From NCBI RefSeq assembly GCF_048771995.1, contig NC_133024.1, positions 2,795,001-2,859,000 of the forward strand: 64,000 bases of DNA, given 5' to 3'. Below, one piece after another: positions 22,577 to 35,300 of this stretch. Positions within the stretch are counted from its first letter, which is position 1, and each line of letters opens with the position of its first letter. The stretch is from Taeniopygia guttata. Its lineage: Eukaryota > Chordata > Aves > Passeriformes > Estrildidae. The notes below the pieces were generated by a model. It saw only the letters and a list, made by a program, of their open reading frames with translations. It made no database searches and had not been told where the DNA came from. The position numbers and the translations under genes are program-made.

Positions 22577-25446
22577 GTAAGTATGTAAACTGTACACATG
22601 AAAAAAGAACTTGGTTGTTGATAAGATAGAGGTCCTCGTGCTGCCACTTTTTATGAGGAAGATGCTTGTTCTGGTTTTAGCACGTCAGAAAACGTCTTCT
22701 CCAGGTGCTAATAGCTACTGCTAGAATACAAAGTTTGCATGTGGGGGTGCGTCCAAGTAACCTGGGCATTAAAAGGCTGTGCATATTCAGAGCTCTCTTT
22801 CCTTATTTTTTCCTAGTGTTTTTTTCCCTTCAACTTTGTAAAGACAACCAGCTGATTGACTTAGGGTGAAAGTTTTAGACCAAAGTAACATTAGACTATG
22901 CAAAGTGGAACACACAAGTCGAAAATGCAATGAGCGTGTAAAGTCCTCTTAAAATTCAGTGGTAGAAAAGTATGAGAATGTAAACTGAATGGGTAATTAA
23001 AAAACTCTGAAGGTCAAGAATCGGTGACAAGTTTAGCAGAACTGTAGTGCTGCTGCAACAGGAGTTCCTTCAGTTTTTACGTGTGAACTGAGAGCTAATT
23101 AGAATTCCATCCATGCTCTTTCTGTGTTACTGTTTTTACTTTTGGCATTGATGAATGCCAATACCAATCAATTTGAAATATGTATCTCAGTGACTAATTT
23201 ATTAGTATTCCTAAGTTTTCAGGTACACAACGGTGTTTTTTTTTTTAATCTACATGCTGGGAAAAGTTACGATAACTTTTGAAGGGTTTGACACCTTTTA
23301 AGCTGAAGTGGAAGTGGTAGTTTAAAGAAGAGGTCCTAAATTTTTGACACATTTATAAAAGACATAAAATGAGTGGCATTTGGAGCACTTCTCATACAAT
23401 TGCCCACGGTGTCACTGACCTGCATTTGTCCCAAAATGGGAAGTGGGAGGCAGCAGATCTTCTTGGTACTATTCTGTAGGTAATTAAAAGCAAGACAGGA
23501 CATGTATTTCGGGTAAGCTTATAACTCATAAATGCAAATGATTAATAACATACTCCTGACCTTTTGCAGGCAGTGTATAGCAGACATAGGATAAGTGATG
23601 GTCCCAAACATGCTGACTTGAAGGAGGGTCTTGGGAGCAGCTGTTCTGGTGTGATATTATGACCACAAAGCTGGTGTCGAGGCTGGGGTAACCACTGTGG
23701 GCAGTTGGTTTGAAGGGAGAATTCTGCTGTTCTTCAGTTCCTGCAGATTTACACCCAAATTTTAGGTTTTCGGATTTTGTATGTGGTGTGGTTGGTGTGT
23801 GTGCAGGTCTCAGAGTATAAACACCAAATTCAATTACTGAATTTTTTTATGACAGACTAGTCACATAGGAGAATATTGCTTTTGGTTTTATAGCGTTACT
23901 GACAAGGATTGTGTTCTGTGAAGAGTAATTGTTGCAACAATTTTTTCCAAGTAAAAGATGCATGTGGAAATTCAAAACTGGCAGATAGGCTTTAAAATGT
24001 TGATCAGGGCTGAATACAAATGTACTGATTTCTGAACTTAATTTTCTGTGTTTTCAGTTAAGAGTCACATGAGAGTGCTATAAGTGCTAGGGACATTTTC
24101 TTTATTTCGAGTAATAGTAAAGGATACTGAACAAGAATAGCTCCGAGACCTTGAGTCAGGTCTTGAGTAATTATCTGGTTTTAGTTGTGTTATGAAGTCT
24201 TTTGGATGTATGGAATGTTGATCTGGCAGTGAAGTGGTGATCATAATCTTCCCGCACTTGGAGAGGAGTGGACCTTGGTTTTGTGCATCGTGCTAAATGT
24301 TTCACCTGATGTTGAACTGGCTTGAACAAAGTAAAGGATAGGGTATCATTTTTATAAAAAAAGCATGTTAGGAGCTTTAGAGGAAGAGAAGAAATAAGTT
24401 TCCTTGTAACTTAAAAAAGAGGCAATGAAAATAATGCACCTAGTTAAGGTGAGAATAGAGACGTTGTTACATTTTTCCATGACTAGAAATCTCTGTTTAC
24501 TTTAGGGACCTTTTATTTTGGTAAAAGGGAAGATTTCTTTTATTACACAGTTCTCACTAAAGTAACTGTTCATGACTGGATTTTAATCATTCAGTCTTGA
24601 CATATAGGAGTTCTGGTTTGCTTGGTGAGTGCCAGTGCAGGGCTAGTGTGTCACAAGATAGATGGTGATGAGCTGCTTTGCAAGGGGCTTGTGGATGTTT
24701 CAAAAATTGGCCCAAGCTCTCTAAAGTTTGTTGCACACAACTGGCCCTCTTGGCACAGCAAGCTGATAGGCCATGTCAATCAGGCATGTAATTTAGCAGA
24801 AATGTAGCTGGTTTCTGTGTGGAGGTAAACTCAGAGTATATAAGAAGCTTGCCCTTGACCCTTTGGAGTTTTTGGGGGGTTGCTTGCTGTAAGCTCATTG
24901 CCTGCAAAACTTCCACTGGCTTCAGCAGGAGGTTTATTTAGGAAAGGAGTGTAGAAGTGATGGTGGGAGGAATTTGTCCATGTTTATTTTTCCCTTCAAG
25001 GAAGAAAGCCTTTCTCTTTCGTAGCTGTTGTGTGAATAATTAAAGATATTAAATGTCAGTTTTCCACATAGAATATCAGAGGTAATCATGCCATTATTTT
25101 ATAACTAATATTTTTTCTGTTCATCCAGAATGCTCTTAATACACTTTGTTCGTAAATTAGTGGTTCTGTAATTGGTGAGCCTGTAAGCATGTGAATATCT
25201 TGAAGCAGATGACAAGTCTTGTTAAATTCACCGGTATGATTGCTTGCATTCAGAGCTTAAAGTTCTTCCAGGTTGCTGCCACTGTGGGGGCTGAGGATGC
25301 ACAGGTCTCTGGAGCTCGTGACATGGTGTGGAAATGTGCTGCCACAAACATGGCATTGGTCAGGGCAGTCTCCTGGCACAGAGCTGAGGAAAGAGTGGTG
25401 TGAAGAGAGGAGAACTTGGCTGAGCGAGCTGGGACGGGGTGCTCCT

Positions 25447-25462
25447 CCACCACATGTGGTGG
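25447..25462. repeat. 16-bp perfect palindrome with E-box core
   Basis: CCACCACATGTGGTGG is self-complementary with no spacer and contains the E-box CACATGTG at its centre. A consensus-like donor, GCAG|GTAAGG, lies 15 bp downstream (GT at 25477-25478). Confidence 0.9.
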
Positions 25463-26246
25463 TGGGAAAGGTGCAGGTAAGGTTGATGAGACCTGTGGTG
25501 TGCAAGGCTCTGTTGTGATGTGAAGTTTGGACACCTGAGAGGTGAGGCACTGCTTCTGTTTCAACAGTACATGGCTGGTGTAGTGTTCAGATCCCCCTAT
25601 CTTTATCAAGGAGGTTCTTTGGTGGAGGAAGGTACTGTAAATTAAAATTGGAACTGTAGTGCAACTCTCATTTTAGTTTTTGAGTGTATTGCAGGCTGTC
25701 TCTGTGAGCTCTGGCAAGTGATGTAGTCAAAACCAGAAGCTGCTTTCCAAATTTTGGACCCAAGCTGGCGTTCCTGTGCCATCATGATGATGGCCTTCTG
25801 TGGCCACTGGTGGAATCAGCAGCACAGCTTTGGCCTGCTGATGGCTTCCAAGGGCTTTACTTTTACAAGCATAGCTGTACATCCCTTGGTCACTTCTAAA
25901 TGGAGAGTGACAGTATTTCCCTGTATCATTAAATCATATGGTGCCTGTATATTGGGACAGTTTTCATGAGTGATACAAGTTTTTCAAAGCAATATAGATA
26001 CTGTTGTAGATTACTGTAAACTTAATAATTTATGTTTTCATTATTACTTAGGGGTTTATAAAGCTGGGTTGAACTTACTATCATATGTATTTCAAAATGT
26101 TCTTGAGAAGAAATAGGATAAAGTCATCCTTCTAACTTCTATAGTATTACTTCTTTCCCTTCTACCATGTTTCTCCCTTTCCTGGGGTATTATTGCCAGA
26201 AGCTTTTTTATTCAGTTTTGTGTCAAAAGATTATTAAAACTTACTT

Positions 26247-26278
26247 TTTTTTTGTTTTGTTTTGTTTTGAATTTTTTT
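26247..26278. repeat. TTTTG simple repeat within a T-rich run
   Basis: Poly-T leads into about four TTTTG units, then poly-T again. Low complexity. Confidence 0.85.
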
Positions 26279-26850
26279 TTAAGGTCATTAATGATACAGT
26301 GTTTCTATCTGAGAGTAGTGGGGTGAGTGAGGTTCTGGTGGACATGGGAATTTCACAAAAGATTCCTACAGCTGTGACCCTTCTTGATAGTTTTGGAAGG
26401 GGTAATTCCTGAACTAGCCTAAGGATTACTCTGAATTCAAAAATGGCTTGATGGGCTGCTGTTTTGCATTGCTTGAAAAAGAAAAAAGGACATACTATTT
26501 TCTTAATAGTGAAATTATTAAATATTGGCGTTTATAGGCCTTGCCTTATTTATGACTTCTGTCCTGTTTGGTGAAGTACACAAGCCATACTGTAATCACA
26601 CACCTCAAGATCAAGAACAATCATTTTTTTCCCAGTTTTAGGCATCTGAGATGAAAAGCTGCAGAGGAGCGTAGGCTTTCCTGCAGTCACTTAGCAGGAT
26701 AGCAGTAGCAGGGAATGGAATAAAATCTGCATCTGACTCCTTAGTTTTGTGTCCTTCCCCTTGCTCTGAAGCTTTCCTGGTCAGTGCTTGTCTTGAGATG
26801 TGAGTAGACTCACGGAATTCTGTGCCACTTGGACATCTTCTGCCAATACT

Positions 26851-26878
26851 GCACTTTCATTCTTAAAAATGAAAGTGC
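26851..26878. repeat. Hairpin: 11-bp perfect stem, 6-nt loop
   Basis: GCACTTTCATT (26851-26861) is the exact reverse complement of AATGAAAGTGC (26868-26878), with the six-base loop cttaaa between. An A-rich run follows within a few bases. It could be a short palindromic fold-back or a mobile-element end. The stem is too short for a typical microRNA precursor. Confidence 0.9.
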
Positions 26879-27972
26879 TGCTTAAAAAAAAAAAATCCCA
26901 CCTTCAGAATGTTGTGGAGTTACTGACTTACAGTTTGGTTATATTTATTGACAAGACAGTGTAAAGTAGGAGGAGAGCTTACTTAAGAGCTTTTGCCAGT
27001 AAACATGGTATTTAAACTGCTGTTTATTGCAGTATTTGTTACCCCTATTTATTTAATACTAACTTCATAAAGTTAATGCAAGGAAGAAAATTATTCTTCG
27101 TACTGACAATTTTAAAATGCAATTCATGTGAAATAGTTCTTCACAATTAAATTATTTTTTTCATATTCATAATCTAATGCAAACTGACAACTGATTTTCT
27201 TATAAAACATGGAATTGACAGAAACAACTACTTTGTTACTCTGACAGTGTTGTGATAGGGTAACTTACTTACTGAACTTTTATTTCTAGAGATGGTAAAC
27301 ATATGCAAGATTTTCAGGTTTGCTGTTTACTGATGTTTTGTTACTTAAAATTTGATGTAAAAATTTGAGGTGAATTTGAGGAGTAAAGCACACTTTACTT
27401 AATGCCTGGGTGTAGGCCTATTTGTAATATTCTCACAAAGGTAGCAGCGTTTTATTATTTCTAACATTTATAAATTTAATTACCTAAAAATGAATCAACA
27501 AAGAGGAGAAGCATGCTTTTGACACTTTGCAGTGTTCATGCTTTTTCCTTTCTAGCACACAAATGTAGAATGTAATAGCAAGTCCTTATGAGCGTGGACA
27601 ATTCAGCATGTGAAAATAAACTAGCTTCAGGCACATCTGAGTACAAAGAAACCTAGTACAACAACATTTCAATTTTTAGCGAGGGGACAGAAAGTTAACA
27701 GGATTTTATGAGGCTACACTAAGAAAATCAGTTGCTTAGGAAGCATGGAATTTTTATTGTCAGAAATCTTCCACGTGGGTGTCTCTATATAAGACATTTT
27801 ATAAAATGTAGCAAATGCTGAAAGTAAGAAGCAGCATTTTATTGACCCTTAATGTCACAGAGCCTCATTCAGCAAAGATAAAAATAATTCAGTGGACTTG
27901 CACAACATGGGATCTATGGAACTTAATGCAAGTGGAAGCTCTCTTGACAAGAAGCTTATCAAGTCCTGTCTA

Positions 27973-27997
27973 CACCTTCCCTTTCTGAGGGAAGGTG
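27973..27997. repeat. Hairpin: 10-bp perfect stem, 5-nt loop
   Basis: CACCTTCCCT (27973-27982) pairs exactly with AGGGAAGGTG (27988-27997) across the loop ttctg. The right arm is followed by a second partial copy of its sequence (agaaggtg). Confidence 0.9.
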
Positions 27998-28969
27998 AGA
28001 AGGTGTCTTCCCTCTGGCTCCGTGGTGTTTTGTTTGGGGGTTTATGGTGTTTTCTTTCTGAAAGGCATTATGTCTATAGGAAATGGTCTGCTTTGAGACA
28101 TTGTGGAACACCCCTAACTGCCTTCCTGGCTGTGGGATCGCTCTCCTCTTACACAGGTGTAGCAACAGGAAGATTTCTGCCACCCTCACTCTTGGAAGGG
28201 GCTTTGTCCTGTGCTTCTGAAACCCTTGCAGGGTTAGGCATTAAAGATCTGCTCCTGGGTTCTCTTCATGACAACTGAGCTGGCCTGCTGCAGGAATCAC
28301 GAAAGGAAGTCTTAAGCCTGGTCCTGTGCCACTGGTGAGCTGGGGAAAGGATTGGTGACTTACCATGCTGCTGAGTGTCAGGCAGTATTTCAGTGCTTGA
28401 TGGCTTTCAACCAATAACTTTCAGTTCATTCCCCAATATGGGTTTTTTTTTTCTACTGCCTACATAAGGATTTAAAACTTCTTAGAAGTTGTCTGTCTTT
28501 TTGTTTTGAATATTTTGTTTTTCATTTGTACTCATGCCTTGCAAGTCAGGAGGTACCCAGCATGGCAGTGGGCAGAGCACATCATACAGTAATAGTTAGG
28601 ATTACATCTCTTGCAGTAGATTAGTACATCTTCCCTCTGCAGCCTGTGTGTTCTTCTATGAAACAACAATTCTAAGTTTTTGTTTGTATATGTGAGAGAA
28701 TGCATTGTTTTGTGGTTGGCAAAACAATATTTAGGAGAAACTTCAAGAGAAATTTGAACGTGAAGCTGAATAAAGAAAACTTTAGGTGAGACTGGAAGGA
28801 CTGAGGGAGGACTTGATTTCTTACCTCATTTCATTTTTATGGTTGGCCGTGTTTGGCTTTGCTTTCCCTAAGTGGTGGTCTTAGAGCCACATACAGTGAC
28901 CTAGAGTCAGCAACATCATGCTGACTTATGGGATGAACTACAGGAACAGCAGCTTCTCTTAACCTCATG

Positions 28970-29090
28970 GCTGGAGAGCCCGATCCTGCAGCTACTACTG
29001 CGCAGGTAAATTCCTGAACAAAAAGCCAAATCCAGACCTGCATCAGCAATGTGCACCCCTGTGCACAATGTGGCCTGAAATTCCTCAGGA
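28970..29090. repeat. Possible ancient sauropsid interspersed repeat
   Basis: The segment contains 'gcccgatcctgcag', 'ctgcgcagg' and 'gtgcacccctgtgcac'. It recalls old repeat families seen in turtles and birds whose ends read like GGGCC-GATCCTGCA. The resemblance is from memory of a motif style, not from an alignment. A related motif occurs twice at 37087-37192. Confidence 0.2.
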
Positions 29091-32000
29091 AAGCTGCAGA
29101 TCTCATGTTATTCTTAGTTATTGATGTGCAGGTAGTCCTGCCAGGGACTGGCACCTGTTGTACTCCCGAGCTTCCCTGAGCTGATGGTGAGCTGAGGATA
29201 CAGAGGGACATTGCTGAAACATGCCGAGTTCCTGTAAATGAGAAGAGGGTGGAAGAGCATGAAGTGTGAGAATGCCATTTGGTAGATGATAAGTCTTCTG
29301 GCACGTAAGCCATTTTGTTCAAGTATGTTTGCTTCACAAGTTGGCTGTCTGTCTAGGGAAAGAAAGCATTCTGATGTACTTCAAATCAATGGGCAGGGAT
29401 GATAGATTTGGAAAGAAGTACCATTGTCACCTCCACTTCCTTGGTAAAGCTGTCTTCAGCTGTTCTTTCTCTTTCCAAAAGGTTTCTTTGTATCCAAATT
29501 TCATGTGGAGTAGTGTAAACTTCTTGCCTAGCTCAGTTCTAATCAGTCAGTGTTCCATGCCACAAACTTCTGAGTTCCAGGGTTTAGCTCTTGTTTGAAT
29601 ATACGTGTAATTCTTTTTCTTATTTAAGTTTCTTTATTTGTATTCCCTCTAATTTGTTTGAGATGCTCTTTCATACATTGTGTTAAACATCAATTATCAA
29701 GTGCTCATAATATATTTTGAAGCAAGCATGCGAAATTGCAGCATGATCCTGCACTGATTACAGAACTATAGCATATGAATTAATAAGAAAATAAAACCAG
29801 CATAATTAATTTCCAGCTGCTTTTGGAGAAACAGAGGTGTTTATAAGGGGAAACTTGGTGTGTGCAAATTAAAGAATGACAAAGCTGGTAGCAAATATAT
29901 TTATGCAGGCAATTATTCACAATTTGCTTCCTCTGTTGTATTGATTAAAAATATGTTTTAGTGATGAAAGGGTAAGCAGAAGCTCCAGTGCCATTCTTCT
30001 AAAACAGTTGGATTAAATAAAAAGCACAAGTGTCAGAAGTAGAGCAAGGGAAGGAAATTTTTAACTTTATTTCTTTGTATGGAAAACCTTAAATAAGGGA
30101 AGTAAATGACAGATAACTAAGTGCAATGGTGGATTTTGTCCATTTCTCACTACTATGAGATTTCCATTAATATGAATGGAAACGAATGTGTGTGTGTGCA
30201 AAACAATTTTTGAGTGTTAAGTATTTTCCTTGCGTTTCTCGTATGTGCTTGTGCTCACCTGTTTCACCGCAGCGCTGTGTACCAAAGCAGCAGAGGGTAA
30301 ATAAAGTGCATGGTTAAAAGTGATCCAGGCAGAATCTCACACTCTGAGCACCCTCGGCACAGTTTGGTCCTTGGAGGAAGCTGCTGAAGGCATCTGGATA
30401 CTCAGTTGCCAGTTTGGAAATCGCCTCATTTGCTGCTACTCAGGGCTGCCCTGTTGTTCAGGTGGGAGCTCCAGACAAAGCTTTGGGTCTGCGCGCCTGC
30501 CACGTCTTCCTGGTTTTTAATCAGCAAAGGAAGATCCTGCCCTCCTGAGAGATAATTCTAGAGGAAATGGATTATTTATTTATATAGTGAAGTGGACTCT
30601 CGAGGATGTCCCTGTCGAGCTTTCTGTTTCACTGTGCCATGTGCTCGGGGGCCGAAGCGAGTGAGAAGATGCTGAGTGATGGAGGGAGCACCTGGGAAAA
30701 CCTGTTTTATCTGAAGTGTTCTGCTGGTTTCTCTGCCATGCCTGATCTGGTTTCTGTGTGCAGTCCTGCTTTCCTGGATGGACCCACAGCGTTTGACGTT
30801 TGACTCTTCGCGGAAAGAAGGAAATCAAAATGGGAGGTGAGGTTGTCATCACAGGCATCCCCATGAAATGGTTACAGGAGGGGACACACACACAGTTCAG
30901 GTCTACAGTGGGGACAGTATGTGTTCTCTTATTCAATCCTAAAGGGGGAAAAAAAGAATCTTTGAGTGGGGGATGGTGTTTTGTGGAGCTCTAACAGGCT
31001 TTGCAGAGATTGAGTAGGGCTGAAGGAGAGAGTGGGGGCAGGCACACTGAAAGCAGGGAGGGTTTTATGCCTCCTGCTCCTGGCCCTTGTAAGCCCCTCT
31101 GTACGTACGCTCACATGTCAGCTGCCTTAACATTCCAGTTATACCTATTGAACTGATTTAAATCAGGGTTTTGCTCAATAAACACTTGGGTTAAATTGGT
31201 GCTTATACTCTCATTTTGCTTTGGTATTTTTGGTTTTTTTTTGGGAGCAGTCTGTATTGGTAGACAGCCATTAAAATATTTTGCCAAATTTAGCCTTTAC
31301 ACTAAATTAGCACTACTTTTTTTTTGTTATTTCAGAGCATGCACTGTATGCCTGCACACTTTCTAAGTGATTTCATGGCCTATCTGCATTTATCTAGATT
31401 GCAGCTGTTAAGAAAGTTTTTATTTAGGACATGAAAAATTATGCTTTTTTTTTTTTGATTGTGGCCTTTAAAAATGTCCTACTTAATAAAATTACACTTA
31501 TGCACAAACACACAAATAAATGCAGATTTTGCACTTAAAATAAAACTAAAGTATTATCCCTAGTAAGGTAACTGATTCTGCTTAACTGAATGCAAGCTTT
31601 TAGAACTAACAAACTCAAACTTCTTTGTTTTCTCAGAAGAGAAGGAAAACAAATAATCTCACTCTTTCAATTCCCAGTTAGTTTCCCGGCTTTACAGGAA
31701 GTGCCATTAAGTGACTTATGGAGCAAAGACTCTGCAGATGCAATGGAAGGTATTAGTTTCAGGTAACTCGGTTCTAAACCTAAGACTGTTTCTTGGTACT
31801 TCAAGGAAGACTTACCTGTTGAGTGTTTGAGCTCTTTGTACAATTTTGACATCAAACATTTGCAATTTTTTTACTATAAATCGAGTTACATAATATTACA
31901 GTGGAATTTAACATTGGTTTGTAATTTAAAGGCAAATTGCAACTAGGTGTTTTTTTGTTAAAATACATCTAGCAACAATAACATCTGAAATGTTGATATG

Positions 32001-33357
32001 ATTAATTTGTTCAGAAAGAGTTCATTTGTAGCAGTATCTGTTTCTGTTAAGCAGAATATATTTTTTAGATGTCTTTAAATTATTATCCATTTGCTGTTTG
32101 TAATACAGCCCAAGACATCTGCTATCTTCTGCCATTAAGGAATTCAGAGTAGCTCACTAGGTAACACTGTGGCCATATTAATTTTCTTTTTTTTTTGTGG
32201 GTGCTAGATGCCTCTGTAGCTTCTAAAAGATAGAGATCAACAGATCTCTGTTTACACAGATATGTACTTAACATTAAAAAAAATTAATTATTTTAGAATT
32301 GCTGTTACAAGCTGTCCATTTGACTATGTGGTAGGTGATTGTGATTTTAATGGTTGAGGGGGTACTTTACAACATCCAGGTAGGAATCTAGCACTGCTGG
32401 TGAGAGAAAGCAAAACATGAAACTGAGTTGTTACTGGATGCTGCATGTATTGCTAATGTATTAGAGGGAAAAGAAATAAGGAAAAAGAAATTGGTGTATA
32501 TACCATAGCAGCTCCATGGCTGACACGAATTCTAACCCCCACCTAATCAAAATATTAATAGCATCTGTGCAGTCAAAGAACTTGATAACATGTATTGGCT
32601 CTGCAGCTCCAGCATTTTTTTCTGCAGCAGGGGAACTGTGCAGCAGTATTTGTGACCATTTAGGAATGCAGAGTTAGACCTCAGGTAGGAGAAGAGTTGT
32701 GCTCAGAAATGCAGAGTGTGCCTGAGGCCTGGTAGTACAGTTACACAAACTGTGTACAAATGCAGTTTTGCCCCTGCCTCCCAAAAAGGAGGAGTTACAC
32801 ACTTCAAGAAGTGGTTTTGTGGCCTTCACTCCCCAGTGCAAACATAGGTTTCATGATCCTGTCTTTGTCATGGTTTTCTATTTTCTGTTGTATCAATGTA
32901 TAGGGTATTCAAAGTCTCAGCAGTTATTGTGGTCTAATAGAACTAAATATGATAAGATTAGAAAGCAGAATAGAAATCAGAGGAAAATTGAAGCAAAGGT
33001 CAAAATGCTATTGCAGGTTGCAAATGTTTAAAATAGTCAATTTATATAAAGAAATAAAAAGAAAACCTTCCTTAAAAAATTGAAACAGGAAAATTACTGA
33101 GTATTTCTTACTCTTAAGAGAATAAGCCAAAGTAAGATGAATCACTCATCCTGAAAGGGTCGTCATTTTCATTTTCACATACATTTCATTCAAGATGAGC
33201 AAGAAAATAACATAGTCATATATTTAGGTAACTTTTTTGATAGGAGCCGTTTATTGCTGAAACATTCATGTTTTTAACTTCTCTAAAACAATTAGCTTTT
33301 TTTTAAACGTAAACATTCCAGCAGAATGCTTTTTTACTTCTCACCCACTGTGCTGTT

Positions 33358-33844
33358 CTTGGGGCACTCCAGCTTGAGACCTGCATCCAGCTCTGGGATC
33401 TCCAGTGTAATAAAGGCATGGAGCTGTTGGAGCACGTCCAGAGGAGGGTATGCAGTTGATCAGAGGGCTGCAGCACCTTTCCTGTGAGAACAGGCAGGGA
33501 GAGTTGGGATTTTTCGACTCCAGGAAGACCTTGTAGCAGCTTTCCAGTACCTCATGTGGCCTGTGAGAGAGATGGAGAGAGACTTTTCATGAGAGCAGGG
33601 AGTGACAGGACAAGGGGAAATGGCTTCAAACTGAAAGAGCAGATTTAGATTACATATTAGGAAGAATTTTTTGCTGTGATGGGATGACTGCACTGGCTGT
33701 CCCATCCCTGGAAGTGTTCAAGGCCAGGTTGGATGGGGCTTGAGCAACTTGATCTAGTTGAAGGTGTCCCTGCCCATGGCTGGGTAATTCGAATTAGATG
33801 ACCTTTAAGGTCTCTTCCAACTCAAACTATTCTGTGATTCTACA
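33358..33844 (+). mobile_element. CR1 non-LTR retrotransposon, 5'-truncated 3' end
   Basis: The segment follows the CR1 3' region in order: a 'gacctgcatccagctctggg' block, 'gtccagaggagggta', 'gacaggacaaggggaaatgg', 'agattacatattaggaaga', 'atccctggaagtgttcaagg', 'gatgacctttaaggtctctt' and 'attctgtgattcta' at the end. Copies of CR1 are usually truncated at the 5' end, as here. An internal stretch present in fuller copies (the 'gttgttcagcctggagaag' block) is missing or diverged, so it is an internally deleted or old insertion. No intact reverse transcriptase is present. The terminal octamer identifies orientation as +. The left edge is approximate. Confidence 0.93.
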
Positions 33845-35249
33845 ATGTGGCTGATTTTATAATTACTGTATTTTCATAGAATTGAATTATTCTTGTCCTA
33901 ACTTGAGTCTTCCTCCCCTCCCCTTATAGTCATGTGAAATGTTGAGGCTTTCCTTCCTTTCAGAAAATAAGCATTGGAGCCAAGATTTTATCAGGAGAGT
34001 TTGTGTCTTTGACAGTGTTCTGTCTGAAATGTCTCAGAGAAACCTGTTAATCTGCAAGTGCTGAGCAGTGTTCTCCTGCTGGGTTACATTGAACTGGGCT
34101 ACTGGTCAGGCTAAAAAAATCTGGATGCAAAATTCACTTTGGTCTGAAATCAGAGTTGATATGAGTTTGTGCAGTTCCACTGAGGCTGCTGAACAGAATT
34201 TGGTTGTGTTAGTCTGGGGGATTGTGGCAAAACCAGTTAAGAGAAGCGTGTGTTTAAAATATCGCTGAAACTATATCAGTAGCACATGACCAGAAGAATA
34301 AGACACCCTCACTACTTTTTATTTTTTATTGGGGGCAGGGGATGAGGTGGCAGTGGGTAATGGTGGTAGTGGTGTCCCATCACTGCAATTAAAACTCACT
34401 TTTTTCCTTTTTCTTTGGAGAGTTATTCAGATGGATGAACTTAGTGAAATAATCAACTGGCAGTCCACATTTAGATGATGGGCCAGTCTTTTTTTTGGAA
34501 CAATTTTAAACTGAGGAACCAGAAGCATTTCTGCTAGTGCTGAACCAAAGCAGTGTCTCTGCCAAGCAGTCTGCTTTCATGGTGGCTCTAGCCAAGTGTA
34601 GAGGGAGTGGAGAAGCAGGGGCACTGTCTTAGCCTGAGCACTTCAAGTTTGTGTAAGGTAAACTTCAGAGGAATGATCTTTGCAAAGTATCATATATGTT
34701 GTGCACTGTCTGCAAAACAGATTCTGTTGTTCCCCAAGTGCTTCTCCCACACACCAAAAATGATGGGGGCAGCTTACCATATGTTTGATTTTGCCCATCT
34801 CCCCTCCAAAAAAGAGCTGTGCTGTTGTCCTAATGGAGCTGCACCCCATTAGGTGTAATCACTGCCATGCTGAGTTCAGTGAGAACTTTGTTACAGACTT
34901 TAGTGGAAATAAAGATTTCCTTACAAATCAGAATTTATGGATCTCCTTGTCTCCTTGAGGCTTCTGAAAGGATCATCTGTACTTTACCAGTATAATTACA
35001 CTGTTGATTGGCATGAGTTTCCCAGTTTTACAAATGTGGTTGAAAGTATACAGTAGCCTTAAAATAAAGGTTGAGTATGCCACTACAGCCTTTTCAGCTA
35101 TGGAGACCAAATAAAGCAGTTTCACCATTTACAAATGTGGGGTGGTAATAGATTCTTCCTATGTAAAGTGTTGTGCAGTTTCTGAAAGAAAAACTAGTTA
35201 GTGTGTAGCAGGGCAGAAAGTTGAGAAGAATTGTCCACATTTGTTGGTG

Positions 35250-35300
35250 GGTTTTTTGTTTGTTTGGTTGTTTTTGTTTGTTTGTTTGTTTGTTTTTGTG
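35250..35300. repeat. (TTTG)n simple repeat
   Basis: Imperfect TTTG units, with four consecutive copies in the right half. It may be length-polymorphic. Confidence 0.88.

Larger units (their letters stand above)
22577..33357. other. AT-rich non-coding sequence, probable first intron
   Basis: No coding exon is supported. Longer open frames (for example 27892-28278 on + and 28837-29337 on -) have no domain resemblance. Small structures noted are a 16-bp palindrome (25447-25462), hairpins at 26851-26878 and 27973-27997, a TTTTG run (26247-26270), and poly-T or poly-A tracts. The segment 29690-29960 is AT-rich with several TAATTA/ATTAAT-type homeodomain-like cores and looks like a possible conserved non-coding element, but conservation cannot be seen from one genome. 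Confidence 0.6.

Noticed and set aside
28837..29337. A 166-codon open frame on the minus strand with a donor-like site just beyond its stop
   Set aside because: It overlaps a possible ancient repeat, has no domain, and the donor-like site lies after the stop codon, so it would not be used by this frame.
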